Assembly: GCA_012960835.1 (NCBI GenBank)
Contig: DUAL01000170.1
Coordinates: 1-12,822, forward strand
Direction of reading: 5' to 3'
From: Flavobacteriales bacterium
GTDB taxonomy: Bacteria > Bacteroidota > Bacteroidia > Flavobacteriales > BACL11
Length of the DNA: 12,822 nucleotides
How positions within the stretch are numbered: position 1 is the stretch's first letter; each line of letters begins with the position of its first letter. This document shows positions 6,607-12,822 of the stretch, piece by piece. Under the pieces are notes generated by a model. It searched no databases. It was not told the origin of the DNA and saw nothing but the letters and a program-made list of their open reading frames with translations. The translations under genes and the position numbers were made by a program.

Positions 6607-7994
6607 TGCTTAATAAACAGTTTGCTTATCGGATTAGTATATCTGCCAATATTAAACAGTGTTATATTTCTACTTGTTTTATAAATAAGAAATATTGCTA
6701 TTGGTAGAAAAACAAGATTTGCGAGCCACATTCCTTCTGAGGGTGTAAGTGTTGCATCTTTGGCAGCTTTCTCCCCAATAATATTTATAACATGATAAAA
6801 GACAAAAAAGAAAACCGAAACCATTACTGGCATGCCAAATCCTCCTTTTCGAATAATGGTTCCAAGAGGTGCGCCAATCAAAAATAAAATAATACAAGCA
6901 ATGGCCAATGCTATTTTTCTATGCCATTCAATTTTGTGTTTTCTTATTATATAATTCCTATATTCTAGGTCATTTTTATTGGAACTTGCAATTGATTTTA
7001 GGGTTCTTAGTTTATTAAGAGTGTAATCGTATATTCTCGCATTTTGAAGATTTTTAGAAGTAGATTTTGTTGCAGTAAATTCAGTATTAGTTTGATTAAA
7101 ACCAGCAAAATTATATTTTTCTAAAACATTTTTATTTATCAACTCTGTTCTTTGGCTTAGTTTACTATTCAAAGAATCGATTGCATTACTGAGTTGCTGA
7201 TTGTTTAACATGGCATAATGCCCTTTGTAAAGTTCAGCACTTGTGCGCTTAAAATCAAATGCAGAAAGATCAAAAAGGATAATATCTTCTTTAAATTTGG
7301 TGGTTCGGTGTGGGTTTTTGTGCTTTCCTCTTTTCTCTTTTTCTTGCAGATAACTATAGCCATCCAATAGTTTAAATTCTAAAAATCTTTCATCTTTGCT
7401 AAGCTTCATACTACCTGATTTTGCAATGATTATATTATCATTTCCATTTCTGTTTGTATGATTGTAAATAATGATATTTTTGAGCGTTTGTCCATCATCA
7501 CTTTTTTCTTCCACCTTAATGCTATATCCTTCAATACCATTGTAAAAAACACCTGCTTTTATGTTCAGTGCCGGTTTTTGTTTTTGTATGGAATACAGTA
7601 AACTGCCACTTTTTAAATTGGCAATTGGCATTACATAATTGGAGAACATAAAAGAACCAATACTTACAAAAAACACAAAAACGATTAAGGGATTCATTAT
7701 TCTTCTTAGTGACATCCCTGCCGATTTCATGGCTACTAATTCTGATTTTTCACCTAATGCACCAAAGGTCATTACTGATGCCAACAGCATTGATATGGGT
7801 AAGGCAAGAGGAACAAAGCGTACAGACGCAAAAAATAAAAGCTCACTAATTTCACTTATTTCCAACCCTTTTCCGACCAAATCATCAATCCACTTCCACA
7901 AAAATTGCATTAACAGCAGGAAAATAGTAATGAAGAAAGTGGCCACAAAAGGACCTATAAACGATCTAATTATGAAAAGATGTATTTTTTTCAT
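6603..7994 (-). CDS. LptF/LptG family lipopolysaccharide export permease
   Basis: An inner-membrane permease of the YjgP/YjgQ family. In the LptB2FG transporter such proteins extract LPS from the inner membrane and pass it to LptC and the periplasmic bridge. The 463-residue product has three N-terminal helices (about 13-33, 55-80 and 100-121), a large periplasmic part, and three C-terminal helices (about 360-382, 385-405 and 421-438). The family's coupling region LGEKSELVAMKSAGMS lies at 80-95, and the EWHRK...GAPLGTIIRKGG region at 356-385. It is about 100 residues longer than E. coli LptF or LptG (near 360); the extra length is a polar, Asn/Lys/Ser-rich stretch at about 255-350, after the jellyroll. 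LptF and LptG cannot be told apart here, and the partner is not in the window. It starts 22 bases after the START-like gene and ends with an ATGA overlap onto the GT4 gene. Confidence 0.93.
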   Translation of the reverse strand: MKKIHLFIIRSFIGPFVATFFITIFLLLMQFLWKWIDDLVGKGLEISEISELLFFASVRFVPLALPISMLLASVMTFGALGEKSELVAMKSAGMSLRRIMNPLIVFVFFVSIGSFMFSNYVMPIANLKSGSLLYSIQKQKPALNIKAGVFYNGIEGYSIKVEEKSDDGQTLKNIIIYNHTNRNGNDNIIIAKSGSMKLSKDERFLEFKLLDGYSYLQEKEKRGKHKNPHRTTKFKEDIILFDLSAFDFKRTSAELYKGHYAMLNNQQLSNAIDSLNSKLSQRTELINKNVLEKYNFAGFNQTNTEFTATKSTSKNLQNARIYDYTLNKLRTLKSIASSNKNDLEYRNYIIRKHKIEWHRKIALAIACIILFLIGAPLGTIIRKGGFGMPVMVSVFFFVFYHVINIIGEKAAKDATLTPSEGMWLANLVFLPIAIFLIYKTSRNITLFNIGRYTNPISKLFIKQ

Positions 7995-8016
7995 TCAGAA
8001 GATTTTGAAAATAATC

Positions 8017-8403
8017 TTAAGAACCTAAGGCGTGCTTCAAACTCTCTACCTGCGTATCCCATAGCAATGTATTTTCCTCTTGTTCTTTTTCATCTTCAGC
8101 AAAATCGGTAACAATTAGGGAGACATCATTTGTTAAATCATCTACTTGAATGGTAAATTCAAAATAACTTTCATCCTCTTCATTGTCCAGCCAATGAAAA
8201 CGAACAAATTGATTTTCTTTTTTCTTTAATAATTTTGCTGTTTGCTCACTTCCGTCCCAAAAAAAAGTATAAATATCATGCCTAATGTGCACATCATCTG
8301 CAAACCATTCTGAAAGCCCACTAGGGTTACTTAACCTTTTGTAAAGAATATTGATAGAGGAGTGGATAGGATATTCTAATTGATATTTTATTAATTCAGA
8401 CAT
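8017..8403 (-). CDS. START-like (SRPBCC fold) domain protein
   Basis: A 128-residue acidic cytosolic protein that matches the short Bacteroidota START-like family, related to the AHSA1/SRPBCC helix-grip fold. The N-terminal strand (YQLEYPIHSS, residues 7-16) and the segment LSNPSGLSEWFADDV at 25-39 are typical of AHSA1-like proteins, in which a conserved Trp after the first helices lines a hydrophobic pocket; the C-terminal long helix begins near Leu112. Its biochemical role is unknown, and the fold alone does not show lipid binding. It is the first gene of the leftward unit, 22 bases upstream of the LptF/LptG permease. Its ATG follows an A-rich leader and no Shine-Dalgarno sequence. The divergent methyltransferase starts 76 bases away. 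Confidence 0.82.
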   Translation of the reverse strand: MSELIKYQLEYPIHSSINILYKRLSNPSGLSEWFADDVHIRHDIYTFFWDGSEQTAKLLKKKENQFVRFHWLDNEEDESYFEFTIQVDDLTNDVSLIVTDFAEDEKEQEENTLLWDTQVESLKHALGS

Positions 8404-8426
8404 TCGTCTTTTTTTTTTTGTTTTTG
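8404..8426 (-). promoter_or_regulatory. A-rich translation leader of the START-like gene
   Basis: On the minus strand the bases before the ATG read CAAAAAC, then 11 A, then GACGA. There is no Shine-Dalgarno sequence. Bacteroidota ribosomes occlude the 16S anti-Shine-Dalgarno and favour A-rich leaders, so this tract probably marks the start. The leader of the exported hydrolase at 11050-11035 contains the same 14-base string CAAAAACAAAAAAA. Confidence 0.5.
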
Positions 8427-8427
8427 T

Positions 8428-8435
8428 TAATTTTG
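8428..8435 (+). promoter_or_regulatory. -7 box of the membrane methyltransferase promoter
   Basis: TAATTTTG is a perfect TAnnTTTG box 44 bases before the ATG at 8480. The -33 position holds only TTCG (8403-8406, 21-base spacer), one base off TTTG and lying inside the first codons of the divergent gene. This promoter is plausible but weaker in form than that of sucD. Confidence 0.45.
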
Positions 8436-8479
8436 CGTCTTAATTTTTTTTGGCAATATATAAATAAATCAACTAAAAT

Positions 8480-9220
8480 ATGGCCTTAGTGCAAACATTC
8501 GAAAAACAAGGAAATTTCTTATTCAAATACAGAGGGCAATTCCCAGTTATTTTATTTCTATTAGCTATCCCATTTATTGATATTACCGACTATGCTTCTA
8601 TTTCAGAAGTTAACGAAAGATATTATACTATTATTTCAGTGTTTTTGTCTTTTGTAGGGTTTCTTATTCGCTTTTACACAATAGGAACTACTTCACACGG
8701 AACATCAGGTAGAAATACCAAACAACAAGTTGCAGAAGTATTAAACTCAACAGGTATTTACGCAACACTAAGACATCCCTTGTATTTGGGTAATTACCTG
8801 ATTTGGATTGGAATTGCAACTTATGTTTTTAACCCTTTATTTATTCTGATTATTTCCCTTATCTTTTGGCTTTATTATGAGAGAATAATGTTTGCAGAAG
8901 AGCGATTTTTGGAAAAGAAATTTGGAGATGAATACCTGGATTGGTCCAATAAAATTCCCGCTTTTATTCCTAATTTTTCTAACTATAAAACATCCTCCAT
9001 CCCTTTTTCCATTAAAACTGTTTTAAGGAGGGAGTATTCGGGTGTATTAGCCACTGTTATTGGCTTCTGTTTTGTTGAAGTTTTGCGAAATTATGTAATA
9101 GGAGAGGAGTTAATTTCTAATAGCTTAATTTGTGTTTTAATAGCAACTTTAGCAGTATGTTTACTTTTGAGAACATTAAAGAGAAACACACAAATTCTTC
9201 ATGAGAAAGACAGGGATTAA
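8480..9220 (+). CDS. ICMT/PEMT-type integral membrane methyltransferase
   Basis: A 246-residue polytopic membrane protein with the isoprenylcysteine carboxyl methyltransferase / phospholipid methyltransferase signature. STGIYATLRHPLYLGNY lies at residues 90-106 (the RHPxYxG core), and the paired acidic region ERIMFAEERFLEKKFGDEY at 134-152 is followed by the usual D-W and IP. These form the SAM-binding part of the family. Membrane segments are seen at about 22-36, 48-68, 103-135, 186-205 and 212-231. The last two lie in a C-terminal extension (about 170-246) beyond the catalytic core. Bacteria lack prenylated CaaX proteins, so the substrate is probably a lipid; one characterised relative, Leptospira LmtA, methylates the lipid A 1-phosphate. 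The divergent LPS permease unit makes lipid A a reasonable guess, but this is inference. Confidence 0.85.
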   Translation: MALVQTFEKQGNFLFKYRGQFPVILFLLAIPFIDITDYASISEVNERYYTIISVFLSFVGFLIRFYTIGTTSHGTSGRNTKQQVAEVLNSTGIYATLRHPLYLGNYLIWIGIATYVFNPLFILIISLIFWLYYERIMFAEERFLEKKFGDEYLDWSNKIPAFIPNFSNYKTSSIPFSIKTVLRREYSGVLATVIGFCFVEVLRNYVIGEELISNSLICVLIATLAVCLLLRTLKRNTQILHEKDRD

Positions 9221-9237
9221 ATTATTAATGAAAAATT

Positions 9238-9266
9238 TTAGCAAAGGTGTTTATATGTTATATTTG
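9238..9266 (+). promoter_or_regulatory. promoter of the tRNA gene
   Basis: TATATTTG at 9259-9266 is a perfect TAnnTTTG -7 box 11 bases before the tRNA. The upstream element is weak: TTAG at 9238-9241, one base off TTTG with a 17-base spacer. Transcription would begin a few bases ahead of the mature tRNA 5' end. Confidence 0.5.
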
Positions 9267-9277
9267 CCGACTATTTT

Positions 9278-9351
9278 GGCGTGGTAGCTCAGGTGGTTAG
9301 AGCGCAGGATTCATAACCCTGAGGTCGGCAGTTCAAATCTGCCTCACGCTA
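9278..9351 (+). tRNA. tRNA with CAT anticodon (probably elongator tRNA-Met)
   Basis: A full cloverleaf can be drawn. The acceptor arm is GGCGTGG (9278-9284) with TCACGCT (9344-9350) and discriminator A9351. The D stem is GCTC/GAGC (9287-9290, 9300-9303). The anticodon loop TTCATAA (9310-9316) carries CAT at 9312-9314. The T stem is GGCAG/CTGCC around loop TTCAAAT. CCA is not encoded. The D-stem pair 11:24 is C:G, not the A:U of initiators, so this is not tRNA-fMet. A lysidine-modified tRNA-Ile2 also has CAT and cannot be excluded by eye. Two irregular pairs stand out: A31·C39 at the base of the anticodon loop, and G·U at 1:72. Confidence 0.93.
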
Positions 9352-9353
9352 CA

Positions 9354-9385
9354 AAAAAAGCCCTCCATTTCTGGAAGGCTTTTTT
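9354..9385. terminator. bidirectional intrinsic terminator after the tRNA
   Basis: A hairpin pairs GCC-TCCA (9360-9367, C9363 unpaired or mismatched) with TGGA-GGC (9372-9379, A9376 opposite) around a TTTC loop. It is flanked by seven A (9353-9359) and six T (9380-9385), which extend the stem. The T tract serves the tRNA on the plus strand, and the A run becomes a T tract on the minus strand, where it can end the transcript of the exported hydrolase, whose stop is at 9406. Confidence 0.85.
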
Positions 9386-9405
9386 GTTTAGAAAAGAATT
9401 AACTT

Positions 9406-11034
9406 TTACTCTACAATTAATTTTCGTGTAATAGTTGCTTTGTCAGATTTTATATTCATAATATAAACTCCATTACTCAAAGTTGTTGTATTTATTTTAA
9501 TGGCGTTTGCATTCACTTCTTTGCTATAAACAACTTGACCGTGAATATTGTAAATTTCAATGCTATTGATTGCGGCTGCATAACTTACTACATTTACTTT
9601 TTCAGTAGTTGGGTTAGGATAAATCTCAGTTGCAAAATCAATTACTTCAGAGGCAGATATTGAAAGAATTGTAGGTAGTCCTAATGCGAGAAACATTCTA
9701 GGATTTAAATATCCTTGAATGGTATCCAAATATGCATTTCCTTTTGTAGATGACATATTAGGATTTCCTAATATTGAATTGGCAGGGCCATATCCTGCTG
9801 GAGAACTATGAATTGCCTGATGCATATTATCATACCAGGTATTATCCCACCAATCCCAAGGCGCACCCTCTTCTTCATAGGATTCTCCAAATGCATTTGG
9901 AGTGGAAGATGGAGTAGGAGTTAAAAAAGGATAAAGACCTTCATATCCATCATTATTGGCATTAGCAGCATTTGTGAAGGCATCCGAAAACCCTGCATTG
10001 GCAAACACAGCATTGTTTCCATACATTGCTTGGTGTTTCTGTACAATATAACTTCCTTGAACTTCTACTACATAATTACCAGTTGTAGGTACAATTACAT
10101 CACCATTTGCATAAGGACCATAAGGATCTTTAGTACAATGCAAACTTACCATTGGCACATCCCCAGCTTCAAGCCAAGAACTATCAGCCAAACAACCACC
10201 AATATTAAAAGCCATATTAATATCATTACTATAAGAAGGCCAATTCGGAATGTTCATAGGAGCATATCCCACTATTTGCCCTGACACAGAGTCTATTATA
10301 GGTAAGAACGTTGAATCTGTTCCATCATAATTTCCAAAAATAGGAGGATAAACATATGGTTGCATTGTAGTTAGGTTAAAAAACTTTGTTAAATAAATTT
10401 CCTGCCAAGGCGTATTATCTCCAATGGTATCCAAAGTAGCATATCCTAATGATATATAACCACCAGTTCCTTGCCCACCTAATGCAATTTGATTTGGATT
10501 AATCCCATAAGGGTTTCCATCAATATCCTCTGTTTTTCTTAAAAATCTAACCATTGCTTTAGCATCTTGTATTCCCCTATAAGCTGCTTGTAAAAGCGTA
10601 CTTGTTCTGTCGTCTTGATTAGGTGAGGTGGGGTTCCAACCTAATCTATTATTCATAGCTACAGCAACATATCCTTTTCTTGCCCAACGCATACATTGTT
10701 GCACAATAGAGGAATCTAATTTATCGCCAGTTGGCTGTCCGTTAATTACTTGGGGTAAGAAACTTCCAGTATGTAATAAAATAACTACAGGACGATCAGT
10801 CAAATTATCTCCTGTTGGCTCATAAATATCACACATAATTGGGGTTAAAGCAGGTGGATTTACTCCACCTGATAATACTGTAGGAAGAATACTAATATTC
10901 TCTGCAAACTGAACATCAGATGTTACCGTAACATTAGTAAAGACATTATCTAGATATCTGATTGGTTGTGCATTTGCACTAATTGCACTTACAATAAGAG
11001 TAAATGCAATAAAATTTCGTAATACTTTTTTCAT
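9406..11034 (-). CDS. exported alpha/beta-hydrolase-fold protein with T9SS sorting domain, nucleophile Ser replaced by Gly
   Basis: A 542-residue surface or secreted protein. A Sec signal peptide covers residues 1-22 (MKK start, hydrophobic core, ANA|QP cleavage site). A carboxylesterase-like alpha/beta-hydrolase domain follows: VVILLHTGSF at 83-92 matches the oxyanion strand-loop, GYVAVAMNNRLG at 121-132 the next strand, and SLHCTKDPYG at 297-306 the acid region (Asp303). At the nucleophile elbow the sequence is GGQGTGG (186-192), so Gly189 sits where GxSxG requires Ser. A T9SS type A sorting domain lies at about 470-542 (YPNP at 472-475, GVYIMNI near 522-528, RKLIVE at the end), which directs export through type IX secretion. 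It lies 41 bases after the TonB receptor and ends near the bidirectional terminator. It may be a binding protein or use other residues; the fold is clear, the activity is not. Confidence 0.87.
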   Translation of the reverse strand: MKKVLRNFIAFTLIVSAISANAQPIRYLDNVFTNVTVTSDVQFAENISILPTVLSGGVNPPALTPIMCDIYEPTGDNLTDRPVVILLHTGSFLPQVINGQPTGDKLDSSIVQQCMRWARKGYVAVAMNNRLGWNPTSPNQDDRTSTLLQAAYRGIQDAKAMVRFLRKTEDIDGNPYGINPNQIALGGQGTGGYISLGYATLDTIGDNTPWQEIYLTKFFNLTTMQPYVYPPIFGNYDGTDSTFLPIIDSVSGQIVGYAPMNIPNWPSYSNDINMAFNIGGCLADSSWLEAGDVPMVSLHCTKDPYGPYANGDVIVPTTGNYVVEVQGSYIVQKHQAMYGNNAVFANAGFSDAFTNAANANNDGYEGLYPFLTPTPSSTPNAFGESYEEEGAPWDWWDNTWYDNMHQAIHSSPAGYGPANSILGNPNMSSTKGNAYLDTIQGYLNPRMFLALGLPTILSISASEVIDFATEIYPNPTTEKVNVVSYAAAINSIEIYNIHGQVVYSKEVNANAIKINTTTLSNGVYIMNIKSDKATITRKLIVE

Positions 11035-11050
11035 GTTTTTTTGTTTTTGA
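11035..11050 (-). promoter_or_regulatory. A-rich translation leader of the exported hydrolase
   Basis: On the minus strand the bases before the ATG read TCAAAAAC, then seven A and a C. No Shine-Dalgarno sequence is present. The tract resembles the leader of the START-like gene and supports the start at 11034, which also gives a proper signal peptide. Confidence 0.45.
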
Positions 11051-11059
11051 TTAGTGCTA

Positions 11060-11089
11060 CAATATTACATATTTTTTAGTAAAGTTCAA
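11060..11089 (-). promoter_or_regulatory. possible promoter of the exported hydrolase
   Basis: On the minus strand TTG at 11089-11087, inside the last codons of the receptor, is followed after 19 bases by TAATATTG (11067-11060), one base off TAnnTTTG. Transcription from here would give a leader of about 20 bases. If real, the hydrolase can be expressed apart from the receptor as well as by read-through from it. Confidence 0.33.
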
Positions 11090-12822
11090 CAAGAAGAGAA
11101 AAATAAATCATTCTTCCAATATAAGGTCCACCATAAACTTCATAGTGTTTGTTGTCTAAAAGGTTAGCAGCACCCACTTTTATAGTTGATTTTAGATTTG
11201 GTAACTCTTTACTGATTTGTGCATCCAACAAGGAGTAAGTAGGGACAAAACCTGTAAACTGAGGAGAGCCTTCATACTGAAATCCTTCTACCCATTTATA
11301 GTTAATACTAAATCCGTAATTTTTTAAAACATTATAATTATTACTAAAATTAAGTTCTCTCCCTACTAGGCCAATATTGTACTTATATTCAGGAGTATTA
11401 TAGGCAGGGATAATAGGATCTTCTGTGCCTTCTTCATTTAGTTTATTCCAAGTAAAATTCCCATTAATTGTAAAAGAAGGGTTCAAAAAATAATTTAATC
11501 CAATAGATGCCCCTTGTGTGGTTACAGTATTTTCTGCATTTGCTGCAATTCGATATGCTTGCATAGATTGTAGTGATATGCTATTTATAGTATCGGGTGG
11601 TAATATGGTTTCAAACCATTTGAATTTTACACCGATTTTATAGCCAATAAAATCGGTATATTGCGAATAATAATAATTAGCATCTAAATATAACTTATCA
11701 AAGAGTGTTGTTCGGTAGCCAAATTCAACAGATTTAGCCTGCTCCGGTTTAATAGGATCAATCTTTAAAAAAACTAAATTATTATAATCTTGATCTAGTA
11801 TATTTTTTGCAGATTCAAGAGTTACCATATTATCCTTTGAATTGTCATAATGCGGCCCTTCATCAGAACCATGCCCTGAGATATTACCAATAAGGATTGC
11901 TCTACCTGTATTATAATACAGATATTGATCAGAAAGTGTTGGATTCCTTATAGCAGAAGAAAAAGAAAGGCGAATAATATCTTTTTCTGTTGGTTTATAA
12001 ACAATAGAAGCTGCTGGAGAAAAAAGATAATTAAAGTTCTCATTTTTATCTAGCCTTAGTGTTCCGTTTAATTTTAACGATTCACCTAGTATATCTTTCT
12101 CGATTCCAGAATAAATACCAAACTCTCTATTAATAATAGGAGTATCAGAAGTGTCAATAAAGATTGTTCCTTTTGAATCGGGTTGATAAATTCTAAAATT
12201 TGCTCCTACTTTTATCTTTGCAAATGCTGGTTTAAATTGGTACTCTCCATGAATATGATTTAATGCAGATTTATCATAAAAACCAGTTGTTTTGGAAGTA
12301 ATATCTTTTAGTGCGTCTTCAAATTCTTTAGTTCCTGGCACTAATCGATTGTCATCTGTTAGTATCCTAGTTGCATCATGTAAATCTTGTAGAAGATCTG
12401 CATTTGCAAGTAAAACAGAATCAGTTAAGCCTTGCCAATGACTCATCTCTATTGTATCTCCATCAAATTTCCAGATTGCGTTTCCTTCTGGAGTAACACC
12501 AATAATGTTGGGGAAACTCCAACCAACATCTCCCCATTCAAAACCTCCTATTTTTTCCCAATTCTCCATATATGAATTATACCATGGATAATTTAGAGGT
12601 TGATTGCCAATAATAGTATTTCCGTAGTATTGTAATTCTAATGCTGTAAAGACGGCATCATATGACTTGCCAGCATCTTCTTGTGAACGATAAACTCTTA
12701 AAAAGAACTTATCTTTTTTAGTTATTTCTAATCGGTTTTGAAAAAATTGAATACCTTTTAAACTGAATCGGTTCTCTCCTTGGTAAACTGTAGTTCCTGT
12801 TCCATAGTTTAGCGCATAAATC
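11076..12822 (-). CDS. TonB-dependent outer-membrane receptor (N-terminus beyond the window)
   Basis: The frame is open from the window edge at 12822 to the TAA at 11078-11076, giving 581 visible residues; the Met at 12569 is internal, not the start. The visible part is the beta-barrel: alternating aromatic strands such as FFLRVYRSQEDAGKSYD near the left of the protein, then IIRLSFSSAIRNPTLSDQYL, KSVEFGYRTTLFDKLYLDANYYY cores, and the last strand ending in VELY with a terminal aromatic residue, as in outer-membrane proteins. DAGKSYD and RNPTLSDQ are typical of Bacteroidota TonB receptors. The signal peptide, any carboxypeptidase-like domain, the TonB box and the plug would lie upstream, outside the window. 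A long loop contains a His/Asp/Glu-rich segment (about 11835-11880). The ligand is unknown. The exported hydrolase follows 41 bases downstream. Confidence 0.9.
   Translation of the reverse strand, partial: IYALNYGTGTTVYQGENRFSLKGIQFFQNRLEITKKDKFFLRVYRSQEDAGKSYDAVFTALELQYYGNTIIGNQPLNYPWYNSYMENWEKIGGFEWGDVGWSFPNIIGVTPEGNAIWKFDGDTIEMSHWQGLTDSVLLANADLLQDLHDATRILTDDNRLVPGTKEFEDALKDITSKTTGFYDKSALNHIHGEYQFKPAFAKIKVGANFRIYQPDSKGTIFIDTSDTPIINREFGIYSGIEKDILGESLKLNGTLRLDKNENFNYLFSPAASIVYKPTEKDIIRLSFSSAIRNPTLSDQYLYYNTGRAILIGNISGHGSDEGPHYDNSKDNMVTLESAKNILDQDYNNLVFLKIDPIKPEQAKSVEFGYRTTLFDKLYLDANYYYSQYTDFIGYKIGVKFKWFETILPPDTINSISLQSMQAYRIAANAENTVTTQGASIGLNYFLNPSFTINGNFTWNKLNEEGTEDPIIPAYNTPEYKYNIGLVGRELNFSNNYNVLKNYGFSINYKWVEGFQYEGSPQFTGFVPTYSLLDAQISKELPNLKSTIKVGAANLLDNKHYEVYGGPYIGRMIYFSLLVELY

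Larger units (their letters stand above)
2040..8403 (-). other. predicted six-gene leftward transcription unit
   Basis: Six minus-strand genes run from 8403 to 2040: START-like protein, LptF/LptG permease, GT4-type glycosyltransferase, GT2 glycosyltransferase, ribBA and tsaD. The first junction is a 22-base gap; the next four are overlaps of 4 (ATGA), 4 (ATGA), 11 and 8 bases. No promoter or terminator fits between them, so co-transcription and translational coupling are the simplest reading. No perfect TAnnTTTG box was found just upstream of 8403 on the minus strand; a degenerate TATATTG (8460-8454) is the nearest match. Confidence 0.8.

Noticed and set aside
7639..8028. 129-codon plus-strand frame opposite the LptF/LptG permease
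   Set aside because: Antisense to the strongly recognisable N-terminal membrane region of the permease; no independent signal.
8454..8460. TATATTG on the minus strand as the -7 box for the six-gene unit
   Set aside because: One base short of TAnnTTTG, and no TTG at 17-23 bases upstream; too weak to list as a promoter.
9278..9351. Initiator tRNA-fMet
   Set aside because: The 11:24 pair is C:G and the 29-31:39-41 block is not GGG:CCC, so initiator features are missing.
12567..12569. ATG as the start of the TonB receptor
   Set aside because: The same frame continues open for 84 more codons to the window edge and encodes typical receptor strands, so this Met is internal.

Overview
The window is AT-rich DNA from a member of the Bacteroidota, most likely a Flavobacteriia-like lineage. 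Four signs support this. One protein ends in a type IX secretion (T9SS) sorting domain. Several genes have promoters of the Bacteroidota form TTTG / TAnnTTTG. Starts lack Shine-Dalgarno sequences and instead have A-rich leaders. The gene families are typical: a TonB-dependent receptor with Bacteroidota character, a START-like small protein and a long LptF/LptG permease. The exact genus cannot be read from the sequence.

Layout. At the left, sucD (succinyl-CoA ligase alpha subunit, TCA cycle) reads rightward from a well-formed promoter. A possible 39-residue membrane peptide reads the other way just upstream of it. A cytosolic alpha/beta hydrolase follows, also rightward, and its 3' end overlaps the convergent tsaD by 12 bases. 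From 8403 leftward to 2040 lies a tight six-gene transcription unit: START-like protein, LptF/LptG permease, GT4-type glycosyltransferase, membrane GT2 glycosyltransferase, ribBA, tsaD. The last four junctions are overlaps of 4, 4, 11 and 8 bases. Divergent from this unit is an ICMT/PEMT-type integral membrane methyltransferase, followed by a tRNA with CAT anticodon and a bidirectional terminator. On the right, reading leftward, are a TonB-dependent receptor (its N-terminus lies beyond the window) and a secreted, T9SS-anchored alpha/beta-hydrolase-fold protein.

How the genes fit together. The centre combines envelope biogenesis (LPS export permease, two glycosyltransferases and, divergently, a candidate lipid-modifying methyltransferase) with two housekeeping functions (flavin precursor synthesis and the t6A tRNA modification) at the distal end of the same unit. 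The right end looks like a surface pair: a TonB-dependent importer and an exported protein encoded 41 bases downstream. That exported protein has glycine where the catalytic serine of its fold is expected, which is the most unusual thing in the window.

No CRISPR array, insertion sequence, phage gene or riboswitch is visible, and no gene-free stretch exceeds 300 bases. I do not see a clearly new multi-gene system. The best leads are the serine-less exported hydrolase next to the TonB receptor, and the LPS-linked cluster of methyltransferase, permease and glycosyltransferases.
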